Assembly: GCA_947493335.1 (NCBI GenBank)
Contig: CANLQO010000006.1
Span: forward strand, 60,393 to 124,392
From: an uncultured Paracoccaceae bacterium
GTDB lineage: Bacteria; Pseudomonadota; Alphaproteobacteria; Rhodobacterales; Rhodobacteraceae
Direction: 5' to 3'
DNA: 64,000 bases
In this document: positions 1 through 7,713 of the stretch, in pieces
Position numbering within the stretch: position 1 is the stretch's first letter
Layout of the letters: each line of letters starts with the position of its first letter
Translations under genes and position numbers: made by a program
The notes under the pieces: generated by a model
Seen by the model: the letters and a program-made list of their open reading frames with translations, nothing else
Databases searched by the model: none
What the model was told of the DNA's origin: nothing

Positions 1-639
1 GTGGCTCCTGACGGCGCGCCCGGTGCGCGTGGCGTGCAGTTTCGTGGCCCCGCAATTCCAGTCGCCGTAAACCAGCGGCCCGTGACCGACGGCTTCCCTT
101 ACCTTAATCAAACGCGCGGCGTCAGCTTGCCAATCGGCGTCTGCGCCAAGCTTGACCTGAAATTGCCGGATCCCCGTGGCATAGGCCTCGCGGGCGATCC
201 TTGCCATCTCGTCAGGGGCGACGCAGGTGATGGAATGATAAAGCGGCATATCCGCCCGCATGCGGCCACCAAGGAGGGCATAAAGCGGCAGGTCTGTCGC
301 CTGACCAAACAGGTCCCAAAGGGCAATATCGACAATGGATTTCGCTGCCTCGTGGCCCACCAGAAACCCGTCCAACTTGCGCATCGGTGCGTCGATACCC
401 AAGGGCGAAATACCAAGGATTTGAGGCGCCATTTCGGTCACCGCGCTGGGAATGCCCCCCGCAAAAGCAGGCAGATAATGCGGGATCGGACAGACCTCTC
501 CCCAGCCTTTCAACCCCGTATCGGTTTCCAGACGCAAGACGTGGGTGGTGACTGTGGCACAGGTTTTGCCCTCGGCCATGTAGTAGGTCTCGTGGCTGGT
601 CAGGTCGACGGACCAAAGGGTCATGCGATTGACCTTCAT
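1..639 (-). CDS. Mandelate racemase/muconate lactonizing family enzyme, partial (C-terminus beyond window)
   Basis: This is a leftward gene cut by the window edge; 213 codons of an expected 360 to 380 are visible. The reading begins MKVNRMTLWSVDL and shows the enolase-superfamily N-terminal capping domain (GWGEVCPIPHYLPAF, then AKSIVDIALWDLFG, then LLGG). It continues into the barrel with FQVKLGAD, whose Lys matches the first catalytic lysine of racemase/epimerase-type members. The metal ligands lie outside the window apart from the start of the GDWN strand. The ATG overlaps the TAA of the upstream paralogue (TAATG), so translation is probably coupled. It is the third of three tandem paralogues in the leftward operon. 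Family membership is clear; the substrate is unknown. The ORF-track entries over this region are other frames. Confidence 0.85.
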   Translation of the reverse strand, partial: MKVNRMTLWSVDLTSHETYYMAEGKTCATVTTHVLRLETDTGLKGWGEVCPIPHYLPAFAGGIPSAVTEMAPQILGISPLGIDAPMRKLDGFLVGHEAAKSIVDIALWDLFGQATDLPLYALLGGRMRADMPLYHSITCVAPDEMARIAREAYATGIRQFQVKLGADADWQADAARLIKVREAVGHGPLVYGDWNCGATKLHATRTGRAVRSH

Positions 640-1742
640 TAATAGACCGCCACCGGATCACCCAATGCGTCCTCATTGGGATGTACGCCCACGCCCGGTC
701 CCTCGGGCAGATGCAAATGCCCGTCCCGATTGCGTGGACCGCGCCCGCCTGCGATATCAACGGTGATCATATCCTGACATGCCCAAACTGCGCGGCAATT
801 GGCATCCGGGATCGTGGCGGCGAGATGCAGGGCTTCGCAATCCGCCAGAACCGATCCCCCCGTGGCCATCACAAACATGTCGATGCCATGGGCCAGTGCC
901 ACGTCCCGCATACGGGCCGCCTTGGTCAATCCACCCACGCGGTTGAGCTTAATGCCGAACACTTCGGCCAGTCCATCACGGGTTATCCTTGTCGCATCTT
1001 GCAAGGTGACAAGGCTTTCGTCGACGGAGACCGGTGCGGCATGTTTGCCGCAGATCGCCGCGATATCGTCAAGCGTTTCGCAGGGCTGTTCAAACATCAC
1101 CTGCAAGTCTTCGGTGGCATGCATCACACGAAGCGCCTGTTGCCGCGTCCAACCGCGATTGACATCGTAAAGGACGATTTCGCCGGGCCTGCGGATTTCT
1201 TCGACGTCGCGAATGCGGGCGATATCCCGTTCTACGTCACCGCCGATCTTGACCGAATGCGCGATGTAGCCACGTTGGCGATAGCGGTCGATGACGGCCC
1301 GGGTCTCTTCGACCGTTTTGGCACCAACTGATGATGCAATCGCGCGCGGTGTGCGCGACCCGCCACCCATCAGATCGGCAATTGGCAAGTTGGCAGCTTG
1401 CCCTGCAATGTCCCAACAGGCCATATCAATCGGGCTCTTGGCATACAGGTGGCCGGGCAGGGCAAGGTCCATTGCCCGCTCCACGTCGAGGACCCGACGC
1501 GGATCAAGCCCCAACACGAAGGGTGCCATGGTCTTGATCCCTGCGCGAATTCCCGGGCCATGGGCAGGCACATAGGTATGGCCCCAAGGGGTGCCCTCGC
1601 CCCAACCCGATAGACCCGCATCGGTGTCGATTTTCACCAGCGTGGCATCCAGCACCTCAAACTTCAGCCGCCCACCTGAGAGCCAGTATGGATGCTCAAG
1701 CGGCAGGTCGACGTGGTAGACTGAAATGCGCTTAATCTTCAT
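639..1742 (-). CDS. Mandelate racemase/muconate lactonizing family enzyme (possible cis-3-hydroxy-L-proline dehydratase-like)
   Basis: This 367-residue enolase-superfamily enzyme starts at MKIKRISVYHVDLP. The longer track ORF is rejected because this ATG overlaps the upstream gene's TGA (ATGA). Putative catalytic Lys165 (HSVKIGG), metal ligands Asp193 (YDVNRGW), Glu218 (FEQPCE) and Asp241 (VDES), and second Lys265 (GIKLNRVGG) are all present. Two lysines on opposite faces fit 1,1-proton transfer or dehydration of an alpha-proton acid. The N-terminal WLSGGRLKFEVLDAT stretch recalls cis-3-hydroxyproline dehydratases as I remember them; that link is a guess. The gene sits between two paralogues, downstream of a dimethylglycine-dehydrogenase-like flavoprotein, in a probable betaine or cyclic-amino-acid catabolic operon. 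Confidence 0.88.
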   Translation of the reverse strand: MKIKRISVYHVDLPLEHPYWLSGGRLKFEVLDATLVKIDTDAGLSGWGEGTPWGHTYVPAHGPGIRAGIKTMAPFVLGLDPRRVLDVERAMDLALPGHLYAKSPIDMACWDIAGQAANLPIADLMGGGSRTPRAIASSVGAKTVEETRAVIDRYRQRGYIAHSVKIGGDVERDIARIRDVEEIRRPGEIVLYDVNRGWTRQQALRVMHATEDLQVMFEQPCETLDDIAAICGKHAAPVSVDESLVTLQDATRITRDGLAEVFGIKLNRVGGLTKAARMRDVALAHGIDMFVMATGGSVLADCEALHLAATIPDANCRAVWACQDMITVDIAGGRGPRNRDGHLHLPEGPGVGVHPNEDALGDPVAVY

Positions 1743-2845
1743 GCAGCATACTCCGCGACCGGTGCCCCAAGGCTCGCAAAGTCCGGCGTGACGCCAAGGC
1801 CCGGCAAGTTCGGCGCAAAAAGCTTGCCACCCTCGGCCCACGCCCCGCCAACTCCGGTGGAGCGGGTGTTGTAGTTCATCAGATCAGTGGTGTTCTGTAG
1901 ATAGTCGGGCGGGGTTGAGGCCGCAAAATGTGCAACCACCGTGCTGGCGATCTCGCCGCCCCATGTGTCCTCACTGACGACGGGAATACGGTTTTCAACC
2001 AGATAATCACGCACCCGGCGCGCTTTGCTTAACCCCCCAAGGTTCGAGATTTTCAGGCAACACACGTCAGCCCCGCGATCTGCGACAATCCGCTGGGCAG
2101 CGAAAATCCCGGTGACGCATTCGTCCAGCTTCATCGGCTGCTGCGCGACGCGGCGCACCTGTTGGCATTCTTCGTAAGTCCTGCAGGGCTGTTCGAGGAT
2201 GTAGTCAAGATCCTGGGTCGCGCGCGCTACCCGGATTGCGTTATCGACCCGCCATCCCTGATTGGCGTCTGCCATCGCCTTTTCACCCGGCTCCAGCAAG
2301 TCCACGCCCGACCTGATCCGGTCGATATCGCTTTTCCAATCCCCACCGACCTTGATCTGAAATTGCCGATAACGCTGTCTGCGGTAGCGCTGCATTTCAG
2401 ACAGTGTTTCTTCGGTCGCTTTCTGCGGCGCCACACGGTACATCGGTGCGCCATCGGTCAGTTTTCCGCCCAAAAGCATCCAGACTGGCTGGTCGCAGGC
2501 TTGCCCCAGAATATCCCAGCAGGCGGCATCAAACGGGGCCTTGGCGTAGCCGTGACCCTGAACCGTATGATCCATGATCTGTTCAATCTGCCCGACCTGA
2601 CGGGGGTCTTCGCCCAACAGCTTTGGTGCGACAAGGCGGGCCAATGCCTCGACGCCCTCGGAATGAGCCACCATGTAGTTTTCACCACATGGGGTGAATT
2701 CTCCGCTGCCTTGCAGCCCGGCGTCGGTATCGATGACGACAACGCTCGCGCGCGCGACTTCGATCGCGTTTCCCGCTCCCCAGACATACGTCCCGCCGAC
2801 ATAGGGCAGGTCGGTCTTGTAGATGCGGATGCGCGTGACTTTCAT
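1739..2845 (-). CDS. Mandelate racemase/muconate lactonizing family enzyme (racemase/epimerase type)
   Basis: This 368-residue enolase-superfamily protein is the first of the three tandem paralogues. Predicted catalytic residues fall at exactly the same numbers as in the next gene: Lys165 (FQIKVGG), Asp193 (ADANQGW), Glu218 (LEQPC), Asp241 (KLDECV) and Lys265 (CLKISNLGG). Beyond these motifs the two sequences differ widely, so they are old paralogues rather than a recent duplication. Two catalytic lysines are typical of epimerases such as hydroxyproline-betaine 2-epimerase (HpbD) and of hydroxyproline dehydratases. The association with a Rieske oxygenase and a DMGDH-like enzyme supports that kind of substrate by inference only. 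Its TGA overlaps the next ATG. Confidence 0.88.
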   Translation of the reverse strand: MKVTRIRIYKTDLPYVGGTYVWGAGNAIEVARASVVVIDTDAGLQGSGEFTPCGENYMVAHSEGVEALARLVAPKLLGEDPRQVGQIEQIMDHTVQGHGYAKAPFDAACWDILGQACDQPVWMLLGGKLTDGAPMYRVAPQKATEETLSEMQRYRRQRYRQFQIKVGGDWKSDIDRIRSGVDLLEPGEKAMADANQGWRVDNAIRVARATQDLDYILEQPCRTYEECQQVRRVAQQPMKLDECVTGIFAAQRIVADRGADVCCLKISNLGGLSKARRVRDYLVENRIPVVSEDTWGGEIASTVVAHFAASTPPDYLQNTTDLMNYNTRSTGVGGAWAEGGKLFAPNLPGLGVTPDFASLGAPVAEYAA

Positions 2846-2870
2846 TGCCGCCCACCTGACGGTCTGGCGT

Positions 2871-3131
2871 CTAACGGGTCCGGCTGTCCAAAATTACCCC
2901 ACAGATCCGGCGCAACAACATCGCAATGGACGCCCCCATCAGAGCGACAGCGCCCAGCAGGCTGAGTGCGAAGAAAGGCCCGCCACCATCGGCGAGGATG
3001 AGTGCCAGGCAAATAACCACAAATGCTGTCAGGCAGAGTGCCAACGTCAGGCCGTAATTTCGGGGTCGCTCTGTTGGCGATTTCAATGCAAATAGGTTCA
3101 ACAGACGCGACAATACGGCCTTCAATGGCAA
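2871..3131 (-). CDS. Small membrane protein of unknown function
   Basis: This ORF of about 85 residues has two clear hydrophobic helices (LTLALCLTAFVVICLALIL and FALSLLGAVALMGASIAMLL) after a short basic N-terminus. It lies in the otherwise empty gap between the dehydrogenase and the first mandelate-racemase-family gene, on the operon strand, with its stop 25 bp before the next ATG. The track start is TTG, but it sits only 1 nt from GGAGG. A second TTG two codons on has a 7-nt spacing (GGAGG-ATTGCCA-TTG) and looks better, giving 84 residues. I do not recognise the family. It could be a small TRAP-like or transporter-accessory subunit, but no partner is seen. The longer 131-aa ORF in another frame lacks such features. 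Confidence 0.55.
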   Translation of the reverse strand: MPLKAVLSRLLNLFALKSPTERPRNYGLTLALCLTAFVVICLALILADGGGPFFALSLLGAVALMGASIAMLLRRICGVILDSRTR

Positions 3132-3233
3132 TCCTCCGATTTAGGGTTATGCCATTGTGTATAGTGTATTTTTCCGCGTTTCGCAACGCGCGTTCGGTCG
3201 ATTGCCGTCGGGTGTAGCGAAATCGCCGCCGGA

Positions 3234-4316
3234 TCACGGGGTCACCACGATGTTGCCGGTGTGTTTCTTGGCGATGAAGGCGGATTGCGCCGCGTGAAGG
3301 TCTTCCAACGCGTAAGTCGCGGCAAGCGCGGGTTTAATCGCGCCCGCCTCGATATAACGGATCAGGTTGGTCATCACGTCGGGGTCGATCACTGTGGACC
3401 CGGTGAAGGTAAGGTCGCGCAAATAAAATGTGCGCAGGTCCAATTCGACCATGGGCCCGGCAATTGCGCCCGAGCAAGTATAACGTCCACCCCGTTGCAG
3501 CACGTCAATCAACGACGACCAATAGGGCCCGCCGACAACGTCGGCGACGACCGTGATCTTGTCATCGCCAAGGGCCGTAAGCAGGTTATTGGGCGCACGC
3601 GGCAAGACCCGGTCCGCACCAAATGCCGCGACGTCAGCGTGTTTAGCGGGCGAGGCGAGCGCGATGACCCTCGCGCCGCGCATCTTTGCCAATTGCACCA
3701 CGGCGCCACCAACCCCACCGGATGCGCCGGGCACAAGAACCGTATCCTCCGCTGTCACAGCAGCGCGCGTCAACATGCCTTCTGCGGTTGAATAGGAACA
3801 AGAAAATGTCGCCAGTTCCGCATCGGTGAAGCTGGATGTGATTGCCAGAGCGTTCTGGCTGGGCATCACTGTATATTCTGCAAATCCGCCGTCCATTTCG
3901 GACCCGAAGTATCCGGTCTTATTCTTGTTGAGCGGATCGTCAACATCGCGCAGCCAGTTGTCTGTGATGATCCGTTCACCAATGCGAGATGCATCAATGC
4001 CGTCGCCCACGGCCACGATCTCTCCACAGACATCAGCGCCCTGAATGCGAGGGAAGGATATTGGTGTGCCGCCCCAGGCCGGGTCCTCTTCGCTCACGTT
4101 GTCAAAGCCGGCCCCAGTGGTCGCATCCGTCATTGTCTTCGAATACCAGCCCGATCGGGTGTTGACGTCGGTGTTGTTCAGCCCGCAGGCCGCGACCTTG
4201 ATCAGCACTTGGCCGGGGCCGGGGTCGGGGCGCGGCCAGTCTGGGTGAAAAACGATCTGATCCATATCACCATGGCCCATCGTCACCATCGCGCGCATTG
4301 TTTTGGGCAGGGTCAT
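3234..4316 (-). CDS. Medium-chain dehydrogenase/reductase (zinc-free, quinone-oxidoreductase-like)
   Basis: This 360-residue member of the MDR superfamily has a GroES-like N-terminal half (GQVLIKVAACGLNNTDVN, then IQGADVCGEIVAVG) and a nucleotide-binding half with VLVPGASGGVGGAVVQLA, the usual glycine-rich NAD(P) loop. The catalytic-zinc Cys of true alcohol dehydrogenases is replaced (NNTD), as in quinone-oxidoreductase/enoyl-reductase-like branches. An insertion around residues 55 to 85 (YSKTMTDATTGAG and following) lengthens it relative to short family members. Its ATG overlaps the TGA of the flavoprotein gene upstream (TGATG). It probably oxidises or reduces a carbonyl or enoyl intermediate of the pathway encoded here; the substrate cannot be read from the sequence. 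Confidence 0.88.
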   Translation of the reverse strand: MTLPKTMRAMVTMGHGDMDQIVFHPDWPRPDPGPGQVLIKVAACGLNNTDVNTRSGWYSKTMTDATTGAGFDNVSEEDPAWGGTPISFPRIQGADVCGEIVAVGDGIDASRIGERIITDNWLRDVDDPLNKNKTGYFGSEMDGGFAEYTVMPSQNALAITSSFTDAELATFSCSYSTAEGMLTRAAVTAEDTVLVPGASGGVGGAVVQLAKMRGARVIALASPAKHADVAAFGADRVLPRAPNNLLTALGDDKITVVADVVGGPYWSSLIDVLQRGGRYTCSGAIAGPMVELDLRTFYLRDLTFTGSTVIDPDVMTNLIRYIEAGAIKPALAATYALEDLHAAQSAFIAKKHTGNIVVTP

Positions 4317-6763
4317 CAGGCGGGTTCCTTGATCTGATCTGCGCGCGGGCGCAGGCTTTGGGGGTCGTAGGCCGGTTCTGACAGAACGCGGGCCTGTCTT
4401 GGTTCGCCGTGAATCACGACCTCTAACGCGGTACCTGGCTGCGCCGCCTCTGGCGCGACATAGGCAAAGGCGAGGATTGTTCCGACGCTGTGACCGTACA
4501 CGACAGAGGCGGTCGATCCGATCACCTTTCCGTCTTGCAGCACCGCCTCACCACCATGCCCGTCGACCTTGCCATCCGGTTCGATCGACAGATAGGCACA
4601 AACCCAAGGCAATTCAGTATTCAGAGTCAGATCGCGCCCGATGTAGTCTTTGTCGGTGCGGGCAAAGCGTAGCACATCTGCCTCGGCCAACGTGACCTCA
4701 TTCGTCAACTCGCCAGCACCTTTGAACCCCTTTTCCATCCGCAGCACATTCATCGCAAAACTGCCGTAGTCGGCAATGCCGTGGGATGTGCCCGCATCCC
4801 AAAGCGCGGTGTAGACGTCCACGCAGGCGGCATTGGGCATGTGAAGTTCCCATCCCAATTCTCCGGCGTAAGACATACGGAACGCCCACATCTGATGACC
4901 GGCAATCGTGATCTCTTGCAGGCTCATCCATGGGAAGTTGGCGTTGCCAAGCGGCGTCGTCGTACAAGCGCCCAGCACGTCTCGCGCCTTTGGTCCGTTC
5001 AGGCTCAGCGCGGCATGTGTGCTGCTGAGGTTTTCGACCGTCACGTCCGCATCGCCCTTGGAGTGGTTCATTTGATCCAGCAGACGTTGCTCAAAGAAGG
5101 CGGCGCAGACCAGATAGAACTGATCCTCACCCACCCGCGCGACAGTCGTCTCAAGCTCGATTCGGCCACGCCGATTGAGCATATGCGTCAACCCGATCCG
5201 CCCGATCCGCGGCAGGCGATTGGCAGTCAGGTGATCCAGAAGTTTGGCCGCGTCGGGACCAGAGACCAACGCTTTGGTGAAGGCGGTCACATCCATGATG
5301 CCGACGGCGTTGCGGACCGCATCAACCTCTGCCGCAACGACTTCATCGACGGGGGTTCGTCCAAACCCATAGTGATCACGCTGTTCCACGCCATGTCTTG
5401 CAAACCACCGCGGGCGTTCGTGGCCGTAAACCTCTTCATGAACAGCACCCTTGGCTTTCAGGACGTCATGCAGCGGCGACGGTTTGACGGGCCGTCCGGC
5501 CAGCCGGTTGAAATGTGGAAATGGGATTTCGTGGCGCAGGCAATAATCCTCTCGGGCCTTGACCACCTGCCACGCCTTGGTCGCATAGGGTCCAAATCGG
5601 CGCGGATCGTATTCCCGCATAGAGATATCAGCGGCCCCATGCACCATCCAGCGTGCCAATTCGCGCGTTAGCCCCGGGCCCCAGCCGATGCCAATTTGCG
5701 TCCCACAGCAACACCAGTAATTGCGCACACCCGGAGCAGGCCCAATAAGAGGGTTGCCGTCGGGGGGGTGACTGATCGCGCCGTGAACTTCGCGTGTTAT
5801 TCCAAGCTCGGCAAAGATCGGCATTCGGTTCAGGCTTTCCTCAAGCCACGGCATCACACGGTCGTAATCGGCATCAAACAGCCAGTTTTCATAGTCCCAC
5901 GGGCAATGATCATGCCAGACCGAATTTGGGTTTTCCTTTTCGTAAATGCCGATCAGCCCGCGCTTCTGTTCCATCCGGATATAGCCGGACACCTTTCGAT
6001 CATCCCGGATTACCGGCAACTCGCGTTCGAGGCTTTCAAACTCCGGCACCGTTTCCGTCACGAAATAGTGGTGCGTCATCGAGGTCATTGGGAATTGCAG
6101 ACCAGACCATTCACCCATCTGGCGGGCATAGGTCCCGCCTGCGTTGACCACGTGTTCGCAGGTGATCGTGCCTTTTTCGGTCTCAACGACCCATTCGCCA
6201 TGGGCGGACTGAGTAATATTAGTGGCGCGGCAGCGGCGGATGATTCTTGCGCCCTTGGCGCGCGCGCCAGCGGCGAGCGCCATTGTCACATTCGTCGGGT
6301 CGACATGGCCATCATCAGGCGTGTGCAGCGCCCCCAGAACGCCATCGAGGTTATAGAAAGGGTGCAGTTCTGCAACCTTATCGGGACCAACCAATTCGAT
6401 GTTGAATCCAAGCGCGCGCCCCACCGACAGCGTGTGGCGCAGCCAGTCCATTTCATCGGGCGTATAGGCAAGCCTGAACGACCCGCAGCCATGCCATGTC
6501 ACGGGTTGCCCCGTCTCGGCCTCAAGCCCGCCAGCATAAAGCCCAATGTTGTAATCGACGCATTTGCCCAATCCGAAAGAGCTAGTGGAATGGGTGATCT
6601 GACCGGCGGCATGCCATGTGCTGCCCGATGTCAGCTCTGCCTTTTCCAGCAGCACGACATCTTCCCACCCTTCACGGGTCAGGTGGTAGGCAAGGCCGCA
6701 GCCCATCACACCTCCACCAACGATGACGACGCGTGCGTGCGAAGGGAATGGGGCTGTCGACAT
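4316..6763 (-). CDS. Dimethylglycine/sarcosine dehydrogenase-like flavoprotein (DAO + GcvT fusion)
   Basis: A flavin- and folate-dependent demethylase of about 815 residues. The N-terminus holds the FAD dinucleotide fold (VVIVGGGVMGCGLAYHL). TSGSTWHAAGQ follows, with His51 at the position that carries covalent flavin in dimethylglycine and sarcosine dehydrogenases. The C-terminal half is aminomethyltransferase-like (GcvT; for example GIMDVTAFTKALVSGPDA and MSYAGELGWELHMP), which normally passes the methyl-derived carbon to tetrahydrofolate. The ATG at 6763 is preferred over the track TTG at 6781 because AGAGG stands 6 nt before it. It heads the leftward operon and diverges from rpiR. Related enzymes demethylate dimethylglycine, sarcosine or N-methylproline; the actual substrate is unknown. 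Confidence 0.9.
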   Translation of the reverse strand: MSTAPFPSHARVVIVGGGVMGCGLAYHLTREGWEDVVLLEKAELTSGSTWHAAGQITHSTSSFGLGKCVDYNIGLYAGGLEAETGQPVTWHGCGSFRLAYTPDEMDWLRHTLSVGRALGFNIELVGPDKVAELHPFYNLDGVLGALHTPDDGHVDPTNVTMALAAGARAKGARIIRRCRATNITQSAHGEWVVETEKGTITCEHVVNAGGTYARQMGEWSGLQFPMTSMTHHYFVTETVPEFESLERELPVIRDDRKVSGYIRMEQKRGLIGIYEKENPNSVWHDHCPWDYENWLFDADYDRVMPWLEESLNRMPIFAELGITREVHGAISHPPDGNPLIGPAPGVRNYWCCCGTQIGIGWGPGLTRELARWMVHGAADISMREYDPRRFGPYATKAWQVVKAREDYCLRHEIPFPHFNRLAGRPVKPSPLHDVLKAKGAVHEEVYGHERPRWFARHGVEQRDHYGFGRTPVDEVVAAEVDAVRNAVGIMDVTAFTKALVSGPDAAKLLDHLTANRLPRIGRIGLTHMLNRRGRIELETTVARVGEDQFYLVCAAFFEQRLLDQMNHSKGDADVTVENLSSTHAALSLNGPKARDVLGACTTTPLGNANFPWMSLQEITIAGHQMWAFRMSYAGELGWELHMPNAACVDVYTALWDAGTSHGIADYGSFAMNVLRMEKGFKGAGELTNEVTLAEADVLRFARTDKDYIGRDLTLNTELPWVCAYLSIEPDGKVDGHGGEAVLQDGKVIGSTASVVYGHSVGTILAFAYVAPEAAQPGTALEVVIHGEPRQARVLSEPAYDPQSLRPRADQIKEPA

Positions 6764-6818
6764 CGGGCGCCTCTGATTCAAAAAGTCCTCGACAGGCTAA
6801 TCGGACAAATATACCATC

Positions 6819-6834
6819 GTCAATCATGAATGAC
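6819..6834. promoter_or_regulatory. Near-perfect 16-bp palindrome over the rpiR start codon (candidate operator)
   Basis: GTCAATCATGAATGAC is symmetrical at all but one base pair and lies in the divergent region between the flavoprotein and rpiR genes, covering the rpiR ATG. A further ATTGAC at 6846-6851 is inverted relative to its first half. An autoregulatory site for the RpiR protein is a reasonable inference; no promoter elements were assigned with confidence. Confidence 0.35.
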
Positions 6835-7713
6835 ACAAACGTATCATTGACCGTTCTGACTCGGCTCGCCGACGAACTGACTGATCTCACGCCAGAGGCG
6901 CGCAAGGCCGCAACCTATGTGCTTGAAAACCCGCGCGATGTCGGCGTTTCAACAGTGCGCGAGATTGCAGAAGCCGCGCAGGTGAAGCCCAACACCGTTG
7001 TGCGTATGGCGCGGCAAATCGGCTTTGACGGGTACGAGGATTTTCGTGAACCGTTCCGCGACGCCATTCGGCGCGGGGCGGCTGACTTTCCTGATCGGGT
7101 GCGTTGGTTGCAGGATATTCGCCGGTCCGGCGCCCTTGGCGAGCTTTATGCGGACATGGTGCAGGGGGCTTTGCGCAATATCGAAGATACATTTGCGGGG
7201 ATCACCGCAAACGCCCTTCAGACAGCGGCAGAGACGATTTGGGCCTCGCGTAATGTCTTTACTCTTGGGGTCGGCGTCAACAACTCCAACGCCTGCAACT
7301 TCACCTATCTCGCGTCCACCGGCATGGTGCAATTTTCGGCAATTCCGCGGCCGGGCTCGACCGCCGTGGATGACCTGGCCTGGGCTGATGCGCGCGACGT
7401 TCTGATTGCCATTACGTGCAAGCCTTACCGCACCGAGGTTGTCGAAGCGGTGCAGATCGCTCGCGAACAGGGCGTGCGGGTGATCGCGCTATCCGACAGC
7501 CCGGCAAGCCCGATCATTCGCGGCGCAGATCACGGATTTGTCGTGGCCGCCGAGACGCCGCAGTTCTTCCCGTCATCCGTCAGCACAATCGCCCTGCTTG
7601 AGACACTTTTGTCTTTTGTCATCGCTGTGGCCAGTGATGAGGTCGTGAAAAGGGTCGAGACCTTCCACAAGCGGCGACATCAACTTGGCATCTATGACGA
7701 AGGCGCTTCATGA
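6826..7713 (+). CDS. RpiR/MurR-family transcriptional regulator
   Basis: This 295-residue protein starts at MNDTNVSLTVLTRLADEL. The N-terminal helix-turn-helix domain includes STVREIAEAAQVKPNTVVRMARQIGF, the typical RpiR DNA-binding segment. The C-terminal half is a sugar-isomerase (SIS) ligand domain (FTLGVGVNNSNACNFTYL, then DVLIAITCKPYRTEVVEAVQ). RpiR proteins sense phosphosugars or other small metabolites. In marine alphaproteobacteria members are also found beside amine and amino-acid catabolic genes. It diverges from the leftward operon and is the first gene of the rightward one, overlapping the Rieske gene by ATGA, so it probably controls both. The upstream in-frame extension in the ORF track runs through the divergent promoter and is rejected. 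Confidence 0.9.
   Translation: MNDTNVSLTVLTRLADELTDLTPEARKAATYVLENPRDVGVSTVREIAEAAQVKPNTVVRMARQIGFDGYEDFREPFRDAIRRGAADFPDRVRWLQDIRRSGALGELYADMVQGALRNIEDTFAGITANALQTAAETIWASRNVFTLGVGVNNSNACNFTYLASTGMVQFSAIPRPGSTAVDDLAWADARDVLIAITCKPYRTEVVEAVQIAREQGVRVIALSDSPASPIIRGADHGFVVAAETPQFFPSSVSTIALLETLLSFVIAVASDEVVKRVETFHKRRHQLGIYDEGAS

Noticed and set aside
1-642. 213-aa plus-strand ORF at the left edge
   Set aside because: It is antisense to the mandelate-racemase-family gene and has no domain-like features.
2842-3237. 131-aa minus-strand ORF
   Set aside because: Arg-rich, patternless, in a different frame from the two-helix membrane ORF and overlapping the start of the next gene.
5696-6829. 377-aa plus-strand ORF
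   Set aside because: Antisense shadow of the DMGDH-like gene, whose FAD and GcvT motifs are clear.
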